From Candidatus Omnitrophota bacterium (lineage in GTDB: Bacteria > Omnitrophota > Gorgyraeia > 2-01-FULL-45-10), in contig JAQUQN010000019.1 in NCBI GenBank assembly GCA_028716065.1, positions 1-10,771 of the forward strand: a stretch of 10,771 nucleotides of DNA. The letters run 5' to 3'. Shown here piece by piece: positions 5,446 through 10,771 of this stretch (position 1 is the first letter of the stretch; each line of letters starts with the position of its first letter). The notes under the pieces were generated by a model. It ran no database searches and had not been told where the DNA came from. It worked only from the letters and a program-made list of their open reading frames with translations. The translations under genes were made by a program, and so were the position numbers.

Positions 5446-7254
5446 TTAATATACCAAAAAAAGTATCAGGAACATTACCACCATACCCATAAGGCACCAT
5501 ACTAGATAACTCGGCAGCACCCCATTATGTATCTTCTGCAGATACCTTGTAAAAGAATATATCAGTCTCTTGGCGATATAATAGATATCGAATGACTTCG
5601 CTTCTTCTTTCGCGTAAATAGCTCCGAGCGGATTTATTTCCTTGATCGTATTGTAAAATTCCACTCCGGATACCCTGGCGAATTCCGTATTGTCCTCTCC
5701 CCCTTCGAACACGGGAACCGTACGAAAGGACTGTGGTCTTAAAAAGAGATATGCCAGAAACCCGATGATTATACCAGCCGTGATCAGAAGCGTAGCCACG
5801 GCCGGCGCCCATATCCCGATATAAGCTATAGCCCTATTCACCGCCGGGATTATAAGGATCGGGAGAGGAATAACAAAGGCAAATACTCCGAAGATAATGC
5901 ACGCAGATGCCAGGATAACGACCGTAAACGCCATGAACAGGCCTGCATCTTTGACCTTCGTGAAATCCTTTGAGGGCCTGCCTAAAAATACGGCATGGAG
6001 GAGTTTCATGAAACTCGCTACCGTCAGCGCGCTTCCGAACATGGCCGAGACGAGCCATATGACCCATAAATAATTCTTGGCGCTTGCCGATTCAATTATG
6101 CCCTGATACACCATCCACTTCGAGACGAAACCGTTAAAGGGAGGGATGCCTGATATCGACAACGCAGCCACGAGGAAACAGGTGAATGTTATCGGCATCA
6201 GTTTCGCCAGCCCCCCCAGCCTTGATAGATCCGTCGTTCCTGCCCTCTTCTCCACGACACCACTGGTCAGGAAGAGGCAGGATTTATAGATGGCGTGGTT
6301 TATCATGTGGAACAGTCCACCCGCCATGCCTATAGCTGTGCCCGTACCTATGCCCAATACCATGTATCCAACCTGTGAAACGGCGTGATAACCCAAAAGC
6401 CTCTTGAGGTCGTGCTGAATAAGCGCAAATATCACGGCCAGGACGATGGTTGCCGAACCCACAACGAGTAGTATCATGTTGGAGGCATCATTCATGATGA
6501 ACATGCTCATCGAAGCACGCGCTAGTAGATATATGCCCAAAAGCTTGTCGAGCGACGCCGGAAGATACGCAGTGACCGGCGTGGGCCCGTCTTCCGCTAC
6601 ATCCGGAAGCCATGAATGAAAAGGCATGGCGCCGGCCTTCGCGAAACTCGCTATGGCTATGGTGATGAACGCCATGAAAGAGTAGAAGCTAGTCAACGGC
6701 AACTGGATCCTGTCCATCAAAAAAGTCTCTGTCAAATTCCAGATAATACCTACTCCCAATATCATCAGGGCGTCTGTCCCGGCTATTATTATGAGCGCCT
6801 TCTTGGCGGCGGCAGCTGCGGCGGCCGTCGCTTCCATGTTCACCATGAGATATAAGGTCACGGCCAGAAATCCCCAGAAGACAATGAGTATTACAAGATG
6901 ATTGGCATAGGCCGCTCCCAATGCCCCGCCCAATGTCATGAGCAGGTAAGCAAAAAATCTTCCGAATGCCTTTTCCTGAAATCCCATTGAATATACTGTC
7001 ACGAGAAGTGCAAAAACCGAGATTCCGATACCGATGAATGACGAAAGATTGTCTACGATAAATAAGGCCCTGATCTCATTGGGCCAATAGGCCGGCTTTT
7101 TTATAAAAAGATAGATCGCTGCCGCGAGGGAAAGAAGTGTTATAAATATTGCCGCTGTCTTGGCCAGGATCTTCATCCTGTCCGGCAGGAAGAAACAGAA
7201 TATCCCTGCCGCTATAGGAACGAAGACCGAATATAATATGATATCCTGAGCCAT
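5446..7254 (-). CDS. NuoL/MrpA/HyfB-like antiporter subunit, 602 residues
   Basis: A large ion-translocating membrane subunit of the Proton_antipo_M (NuoL/M/N, MrpA/D) family, with about 14 core helices plus a C-terminal extension. Visible family features: the TM7 lysine in FAKAGAMPFHSWLPD (K206), GPTPVTAYLPASLDKLLGIY (223-242, K237), HDLKRLLGYHAVSQVGYM (281-298), GGLFHMINHAIYKSCLFL (312-329, with H315, H320 and K324) and SISGIPPFNGFVSKW (366-380, K379). The conserved TM5 glutamate expected after FW is glycine here (FWGFLAV, G128). Residues about 500-602 form a long mostly polar segment ending in one helix, likely the lateral-helix region found in NuoL, HyfB and MbhI. A run of alanines (144-150) sits in a loop. 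It starts three bases after the large-subunit gene and ends one base before the MbhDE-like gene, so it fills the position of MrpA's N-terminal part. MrpA-like versus HyfB-like naming is uncertain. Confidence 0.9.
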   Translation of the reverse strand: MAQDIILYSVFVPIAAGIFCFFLPDRMKILAKTAAIFITLLSLAAAIYLFIKKPAYWPNEIRALFIVDNLSSFIGIGISVFALLVTVYSMGFQEKAFGRFFAYLLMTLGGALGAAYANHLVILIVFWGFLAVTLYLMVNMEATAAAAAAAKKALIIIAGTDALMILGVGIIWNLTETFLMDRIQLPLTSFYSFMAFITIAIASFAKAGAMPFHSWLPDVAEDGPTPVTAYLPASLDKLLGIYLLARASMSMFIMNDASNMILLVVGSATIVLAVIFALIQHDLKRLLGYHAVSQVGYMVLGIGTGTAIGMAGGLFHMINHAIYKSCLFLTSGVVEKRAGTTDLSRLGGLAKLMPITFTCFLVAALSISGIPPFNGFVSKWMVYQGIIESASAKNYLWVIWLVSAMFGSALTVASFMKLLHAVFLGRPSKDFTKVKDAGLFMAFTVVILASACIIFGVFAFVIPLPILIIPAVNRAIAYIGIWAPAVATLLITAGIIIGFLAYLFLRPQSFRTVPVFEGGEDNTEFARVSGVEFYNTIKEINPLGAIYAKEEAKSFDIYYIAKRLIYSFTRYLQKIHNGVLPSYLVWCLMGMVVMFLILFLVY

Positions 7255-7257
7255 GGA

Positions 7258-8445
7258 TTAAGCTATTCCCATCTTTTTCTTTATCAGAGCTGTCTTTTCC
7301 TGCGACATCTTTATAAGTTCGGAGACGTTCATCAACTCTTTATCCTTATCGTTAACTATGAGAAGTCTCTCTGTGCAGCAGTAACACGGGTCTATCGCGG
7401 CCAGTATTATCGTCGCGTCGGAAACTGTCTCGCCTATTACCGTCTCCCTGAAAGTCGGGAAGTTCATGTAGGTCGGCGCTCTCACCTTATGGCGGACAGG
7501 TGAATTCGAACCGTCGCTCTTTACATAGTGGAAGCATTCGCCCCTGGGCGCCTCCACCTGGCCTATGCCCTCTCCGGGAGGTATATCCTTGGGCTTTGAA
7601 TCTATGGGGCCTTTCGGCATCTTATCCAGGCACTGCCTTATTATGCTTACTGATTCCATCATTTCCAATATCCTGACCACGGTCTTCGCAAAAACGTCGC
7701 CTTCTTCCCGCGTTATGACATTCCATTTTATCCTGTCATACGCGGCATATGGATGGTCGCGCCTCACATCCGCCGTAATACCGGAAGCCCTGCTTGTCGG
7801 TCCAAGCGCCGAATAATCTATGGCGTCTTCTTTGGTGAGTATACCTATGCCTTTAAGGCGGGCATGCAGCACCGGATCGTCCAGAACAGCGCCTTTAAGC
7901 ATCTCCAGTTTTGTCAGGAGTTCATCAAGCCTCTGTAATATATAAGGTATGTGATCTTTTTCTATGTCACGACGCACGCCGCCCACCTTCATCATCGCAT
8001 AATTCTGCCTGTTCCCGGTAACCGTCTCCATTATGTCGCAGACTGGTTCCCTGTATTTCCATGCCCACATGAAGACCGTGTTGTAACCTAAGAAATGGCC
8101 CGCCAGCCCCAGCCACAATAAATGCGAATGGAGCCTCTCCAGTTCCTGCGTGATGGAACGGATATAGAGCGCGCGTTCCGGCACCTCTATGCCGGCGATA
8201 TCCTCTACCGCCTGTACGCACGCTATAGGATGGCTCGAGGAACAGATGCCGCATATGCGCTCCACTATGAATATCGACTGGTCGAAACTCTTGGATTCCG
8301 ATAACTTCTCTATCCCGCGGTGGTTATAACCTATCCTCACGTCGACATCCACGACCTTCTCGCCGTCGACGACCAGTTTATAAAATTCCGGTTCTTCCTG
8401 CAGTGGATGATACGGCCCTATCGGGATCGTCGCTTTATGACTCAT
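7258..8445 (-). CDS. Group 4 [NiFe] hydrogenase large (catalytic) subunit, NuoD/HycE-C/EchE/MbhL-like
   Basis: The catalytic subunit that should hold the Ni-Fe site for H2 evolution or uptake. Both metal-binding motifs are intact: L1 is ERICGICSSSH (C65 and C68 from the preferred start) and L2 is DPCYCCTERL (C354 and C357). All four nickel-ligand cysteines are thus present, which separates it from complex I NuoD and from hydrogenase-like paralogues lacking them. L2 holds an extra cysteine (C356) where HycE and MbhL usually have serine. After TER another 35 residues follow; HycE is cut by HycI at the matching arginine with a tail of similar length, so C-terminal processing is expected, and a HycI-like gene is present at the operon end. 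The frame is open to an ATG at 8487, but MSHKATIPIGPYHP at 8445 matches the family N-terminus and has AGAAGG five bases upstream; 395 residues result. It overlaps the NuoC-like gene by 11 bases. Confidence 0.95.
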   Translation of the reverse strand: MSHKATIPIGPYHPLQEEPEFYKLVVDGEKVVDVDVRIGYNHRGIEKLSESKSFDQSIFIVERICGICSSSHPIACVQAVEDIAGIEVPERALYIRSITQELERLHSHLLWLGLAGHFLGYNTVFMWAWKYREPVCDIMETVTGNRQNYAMMKVGGVRRDIEKDHIPYILQRLDELLTKLEMLKGAVLDDPVLHARLKGIGILTKEDAIDYSALGPTSRASGITADVRRDHPYAAYDRIKWNVITREEGDVFAKTVVRILEMMESVSIIRQCLDKMPKGPIDSKPKDIPPGEGIGQVEAPRGECFHYVKSDGSNSPVRHKVRAPTYMNFPTFRETVIGETVSDATIILAAIDPCYCCTERLLIVNDKDKELMNVSELIKMSQEKTALIKKKMGIA

Positions 8446-8920
8446 GATGACCTTCTTCTTTCCTAGAATCTCTTTTTGGGGCAACAAAATCCTTCCTCAA
8501 GGGGTAGACGCCATCCGGCCAGTCATCCGGAAGCAGAAGCCGCCTGAGATCTGAATTTCCGTCGAACTCCACCCCAAAAAGTTCGTGGATCTCGCGCTCT
8601 ATCCACCATGCCCCCCTGGTAACACCCGTTATGGTGGCGATATGGGGGTCGGATTTGTCTTTCAATAACACCCTTATCGAAATGACAAAACCTTCGGCGT
8701 CCAGGCAAAAATGGTATAGTATCTCTATTCCTTCAAGAGCATCAACGCCACTGGCTATATTAAACCGGAAAGAGAGGTCCTTGAATATATACCTGGTAAA
8801 ATCCACTATATCCTTCGCGTCTATGTCTACATAAGCCCTCTTGTCGGAATGCCTATAGACCTTTAGGACCTTTTCTTTAAATCTATCCTTTATCTTATTT
8901 AAACTATCATCTATTCCCAT
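8435..8920 (-). CDS. Group 4 [NiFe] hydrogenase NuoC-like subunit (HycE N-domain/EchD/MbhK-like)
   Basis: A 161-residue soluble protein equivalent to the 30 kDa subunit of complex I (NuoC), which packs against the large subunit and stabilises the peripheral arm. The C-terminal signature is clear: WWIEREIHELFGVEFDG (about 105-121), followed by LRRLLLPDDWP and GVYPLRKDF (138-146). This matches the ER-E-hE-hFG...LLxDD...PLRKDF pattern of NuoC and of the N-terminal half of HycE. In E. coli formate hydrogenlyase this domain is fused to the large subunit; here it is a separate gene, as in Ech and Mbh. An AGAAGGG site lies about seven bases before its ATG, three bases after the NuoB-like stop. Its 3' end overlaps the preferred start of the large-subunit gene by 11 bases. 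It carries no cofactor motif. Confidence 0.93.
   Translation of the reverse strand: MGIDDSLNKIKDRFKEKVLKVYRHSDKRAYVDIDAKDIVDFTRYIFKDLSFRFNIASGVDALEGIEILYHFCLDAEGFVISIRVLLKDKSDPHIATITGVTRGAWWIEREIHELFGVEFDGNSDLRRLLLPDDWPDGVYPLRKDFVAPKRDSRKEEGHHES
8451..8456 (-). promoter_or_regulatory. Shine-Dalgarno site deciding the large-subunit start
   Basis: AGAAGG on the minus strand lies five bases before the ATG at 8445, within the 3' end of the NuoC-like gene. It favours the MSHK start over the ATG at 8487, which would add 14 residues with no counterpart at the family N-terminus. Confidence 0.65.
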
Positions 8921-8923
8921 TCT

Positions 8924-9355
8924 TTAACCCTTCTTCTTGGCATTGACCTTATCGATCAGTTTCACGAGCGCCGCTATTACGGCCTCCGGTTTCGGAGGGC
9001 AACCCGGTATGTAAGCGTCAACCGGGATTATCTCATCGAGCGGCGCGCCGGTATTGTAACTATCCTTGAACAGCCCCCTCGAAGCGCCGCATGCGCCGAA
9101 CGCTACCACAAAACCCGGCTTCGGCATCTGTTCATACAGTTTCTTTATGCGTGGTATCGTCTGCCGGTTGGTCGAACCGGTACATAAAAGCACGTCCGCG
9201 TGTTTTATACTTCCCACCAGGATTATGCCGAATCTCTCGAGGTCGTATCTCGGTGTAAGGCAGTCCAGTATCTCTATGTCGCAGTTATTACAGCTGCCGC
9301 TCGACAGGTGAAACACATATAATGATTTCGTGAGTATCTTCTCTTTCAGGCCCAT
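8924..9355 (-). CDS. Group 4 [NiFe] hydrogenase small subunit, NuoB/HycG/EchC/MbhJ-like
   Basis: A 143-residue subunit carrying the single [4Fe-4S] cluster closest to the [NiFe] site, equivalent to the N2 cluster of NuoB. Ligand cysteines are visible in SGSCNNCDIEIL (C22 and C25), FGACGASRG (C89) and IPGCPPKPE (C119). The CNxCDIEI form is typical of hydrogenases (HycG, EchC, MbhJ) rather than complex I, which has a CC pair here. The frame is open upstream to an ATG at 9526, but those extra 57 residues are a shadow of the NuoH-like gene. The start chosen at 9355 (MGLKEKIL) fits the family length, has GGGGA eight bases upstream, and lies two bases after the NuoH-like stop. The NuoC-like gene follows after three bases. 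It should sit between the membrane anchor and the large subunit on the cytoplasmic side. Confidence 0.95.
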   Translation of the reverse strand: MGLKEKILTKSLYVFHLSSGSCNNCDIEILDCLTPRYDLERFGIILVGSIKHADVLLCTGSTNRQTIPRIKKLYEQMPKPGFVVAFGACGASRGLFKDSYNTGAPLDEIIPVDAYIPGCPPKPEAVIAALVKLIDKVNAKKKG

Positions 9356-9357
9356 CT

Positions 9358-10296
9358 TTAAAATCCCCAGTACGCCAATACCACGGCGATTATCGAAAAT
9401 GCTGTGAGCGGCCCCCAGAAGAACCTGACCGCCTGATCTATCCTGACCCTCGGGTTGGTATTCTTTATCAGGATCATGAGAACCAATATCAGCACATATT
9501 CCAGGACGCTTGTTATAAAACCCCATCCCTTAAAATTGATCCCACCAAAATACAAGGTGATCATGAAGATGGGTATGATGAAAGTAAGGATCGCCTTCGC
9601 CAGCTTAAAGATACCGAGCGCTTTGCCGGAATACTCTATGAACGGTCCGGAAATTATCTCGGTCTCCGCCTCGGCCATGTCGAACGGAATGAATCCCGCC
9701 TTCGCCTGGACGCATAATAGCATCACGAAGAAGGATATGACCCCTGAGGCACTGGCTATCGTAAGGCCGCTAGCATGCTGATGGCTTATGATCGTCCCGA
9801 ATTTGACGGCGAAACCGGATTTCATTATCGGAACCACCAGAGATAATATGAAAGGTAGCTCATACGAAAGCATCAGTTTCATCTCGCGCGACGCTCCTAA
9901 GGATGCATACGCGTTGGCGGACGCAAATCCTCCGAGCATGAGCGCCAAGGACGGCATGATCATGAGATATACTACCACTATGACATCGCCGATAAATCCG
10001 GATTTCGGGAAGGCGTTGACCATGAGCATTATCGTGGAGACGAGGCTCGCGCTTGAAGCGGCCAGCACCGGCATCAGGAAAAATGTCCCGGCGCTCACAC
10101 CGGCGGGTATCAACGTCTCCTTATATAATAACAATTTCACTACATCCACAAAATTCTGGTACCAGGGCGGCCCTACCCTCCATTGGACACGCGCGGTAAC
10201 CTTCCTGTCCACCCAGCCTACGAGAAGCCCCATGATGGATGAGAAGAGAAAGCCGGGAAATACTAAAAATGAGAATATATATCCTAATATCTTCAT
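9358..10296 (-). CDS. Group 4 [NiFe] hydrogenase membrane anchor subunit, NuoH/HycD/EchB/MbhM-like
   Basis: A 312-residue polytopic membrane protein that anchors the hydrogenase arm and links cluster reduction to ion movement, equivalent to complex I subunit NuoH. The N-terminus has the family signature: one helix followed by DRKVTARVQWRVGPPW (about residues 30-45) and DVVKLLLYKE (51-60), facing the NuoB-like subunit. The acidic loop PFDMAEAETEIISGP (204-218), followed by EYSGK, matches the NuoH loop lined with glutamates on the quinone/E-channel side. About eight hydrophobic segments are visible. The length fits HycD, EchB and MbhM. Its ATG overlaps the stop of the upstream iron-sulfur gene (ATGA), and its stop lies two bases before the NuoB-like start. 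In group 4 hydrogenases this subunit has no quinone to bind. The family assignment is firm; the name among HycD/EchB/MbhM is a choice of nomenclature. Confidence 0.94.
   Translation of the reverse strand: MKILGYIFSFLVFPGFLFSSIMGLLVGWVDRKVTARVQWRVGPPWYQNFVDVVKLLLYKETLIPAGVSAGTFFLMPVLAASSASLVSTIMLMVNAFPKSGFIGDVIVVVYLMIMPSLALMLGGFASANAYASLGASREMKLMLSYELPFILSLVVPIMKSGFAVKFGTIISHQHASGLTIASASGVISFFVMLLCVQAKAGFIPFDMAEAETEIISGPFIEYSGKALGIFKLAKAILTFIIPIFMITLYFGGINFKGWGFITSVLEYVLILVLMILIKNTNPRVRIDQAVRFFWGPLTAFSIIAVVLAYWGF
9364..9368 (-). promoter_or_regulatory. Shine-Dalgarno site deciding the NuoB-like start
   Basis: GGGGA on the minus strand ends eight bases before the ATG at 9355 and lies inside the last codons of the NuoH-like gene. 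It supports the short start (143 residues) over the ATG at 9526, whose extra residues have no family counterpart. Confidence 0.6.
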
Positions 10297-10771
10297 CTCT
10301 TCTTAACCGGCTCGTCGGCCCTCTCCCATTTATAACTCGTCTTCACGACAAGATAGTCCGATACCTGAAACATGCCCTCTTCCTTCTTTTCCTCGAACTC
10401 CCCGAATTTTATACCACCGTGCTTGCATGATTGAATGCAAACAGGCGCCTCTTCGCCTTTCAGCCGTCCGATACAATAATCGCACCTCGAAATGATGAAG
10501 GGGATCGTTTCGGGATATATCACGCCGAATGGGCATGCCTGCGAACAGGTCTTGCAGGAGGTGCACCTCATCATGTATCTTTTAAGCATGTTATACTCCT
10601 GCAATTCCAGCGCCTCCCATGGACACGACCCTACGCAGGGGGCATCGTCGCACCTGCGGCAGTTGATAGCGAAATGCGCGAATTCCCTTAAATTCGTTAT
10701 GCCGTCATTGCCCGGATGCTGGATGTAACTGCACTTCATCCCGCAATCTTCGCACTTCGAGCAGATATCCA
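10293..10771 (-). CDS. HycB/CooF-type four-cluster [4Fe-4S] electron-transfer protein (5' partial)
   Basis: This is an electron-carrying iron-sulfur subunit, probably linking an upstream redox enzyme to the hydrogenase. The first ATG inside the window is at 10739, but the frame stays open to the window edge and encodes DICSKCEDCG just before it, completing a CxxCxxCxxxC cluster motif across that methionine. The real start is therefore outside the window. Three further motifs follow: CRRCDDAPCVGSCP (CxxCx4CxxxCP), CTSCKTCSQACP (CxxCxxCxxxCP) and CDYC-x11-CIQSC (CxxCx11CxxxC). This is the 16-cysteine, four-cluster layout of the HycB/CooF/DmsB/FdnH family. No membrane segment is visible, so it should be peripheral, on the cytoplasmic side. 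It ends in a TGA overlapping the ATG of the NuoH-like gene by four bases, which suggests translational coupling. The family gives the electron-transfer role; the specific donor (formate dehydrogenase, CO dehydrogenase or other) cannot be told from this window. Confidence 0.88.
   Translation of the reverse strand, partial: DICSKCEDCGMKCSYIQHPGNDGITNLREFAHFAINCRRCDDAPCVGSCPWEALELQEYNMLKRYMMRCTSCKTCSQACPFGVIYPETIPFIISRCDYCIGRLKGEEAPVCIQSCKHGGIKFGEFEEKKEEGMFQVSDYLVVKTSYKWERADEPVKKR

Noticed and set aside
7258..8487. Longer large-subunit start at 8487
   Set aside because: The extra 14 residues do not resemble the family N-terminus, and the ATG at 8445 has AGAAGG at good spacing.
8924..9526. Longer NuoB-like protein of 200 residues starting at 9526
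   Set aside because: The first 57 residues overlap the NuoH-like gene in another frame and have no family counterpart; ATG at 9355 has a Shine-Dalgarno site and the right length.
2679..10296. Interpretation as respiratory complex I (NADH dehydrogenase)
   Set aside because: The large subunit has all four [NiFe] cysteines, the small subunit has the hydrogenase-type CNxCDIEI motif, and MnhB, E, F and G are not complex I subunits.
9788..10306. Plus-strand open frame of 172 codons opposite the NuoH-like gene
   Set aside because: It lies wholly antisense to a well-conserved membrane subunit and has no recognisable motif.
10293..10739. Iron-sulfur protein starting at the ATG at 10739
   Set aside because: Upstream codons in the same frame complete a CxxCxxCxxxC cluster motif that spans this methionine, so it is internal; the gene is partial at the window edge.
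1..10771. Promoters, terminators, CRISPR arrays, RNA genes or mobile elements
   Set aside because: Genes are contiguous on one strand with spacers of at most 36 bases; no array-like repeats, tRNA-like folds, transposase motifs or hairpin plus T-run were seen by eye.

Overview
The window is one strand-coherent block of fifteen genes, all on the minus strand, packed end to end. Neighbouring genes overlap by a few bases or sit 0-5 bases apart, and the only longer spacer is 36 bases (837-872). It reads as the middle and end of one long operon for a membrane-bound group 4 [NiFe] hydrogenase joined to a complete Mrp-type cation/proton antiporter. Both ends are cut: the first gene (right edge) lacks its N-terminus and the last gene (left edge) lacks its C-terminus.

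In transcription order (right to left) the layout is as follows. First comes a HycB/CooF-type four-cluster iron-sulfur protein (partial). Next is the hydrogenase core: the NuoH-like membrane anchor, the NuoB-like small subunit, the NuoC-like subunit and the NuoD-like [NiFe] large subunit with all four nickel-ligand cysteines. Then comes the ion-pumping arm: a 602-residue NuoL/MrpA-like antiporter subunit, a fused MbhD-MbhE-like protein (the C-terminal part of MrpA), and MnhB, MnhC, MnhD, MnhE, MnhF and MnhG in canonical Mrp order. After these come a PhoU-like protein, a HycF-like two-cluster ferredoxin subunit, and a HycI-like hydrogenase maturation protease (partial, probable TTG start, overlapping the HycF-like gene).

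Inferred working model: electrons from an unseen donor enzyme encoded upstream (formate dehydrogenase, CO dehydrogenase or a ferredoxin-linked enzyme) pass through the HycB-like and HycF-like iron-sulfur proteins and the NuoB-like subunit to the [NiFe] site, where protons are reduced to H2. The energy released drives ion movement through NuoH, the NuoL-like subunit and the Mrp module, probably building a sodium or proton gradient. The HycI-like protease would trim the C-terminal tail of the large subunit during assembly. The closest known arrangements are the archaeal Mbh complexes and the formate- or CO-linked Mrp hydrogenases of Thermococcus, but the peripheral proteins (HycB, HycF, HycI) look like bacterial formate hydrogenlyase.

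The organism is most likely an anaerobic, H2-evolving fermentative bacterium. Shine-Dalgarno sites of the AGAAGG/GAGG type, intermediate base composition, and frequent ATA and AGG codons would fit an uncultured anaerobic lineage (for example Omnitrophota- or Elusimicrobiota-like), but nothing here fixes the taxonomy. The most unusual points are the PhoU-like gene inside the operon, the apparent loss of the otherwise conserved TM5 glutamate in the 602-residue antiporter subunit, and the displacement of the HycF-like gene to the far side of the Mrp genes. No RNA genes, mobile elements, CRISPR arrays, promoters or terminators were seen.
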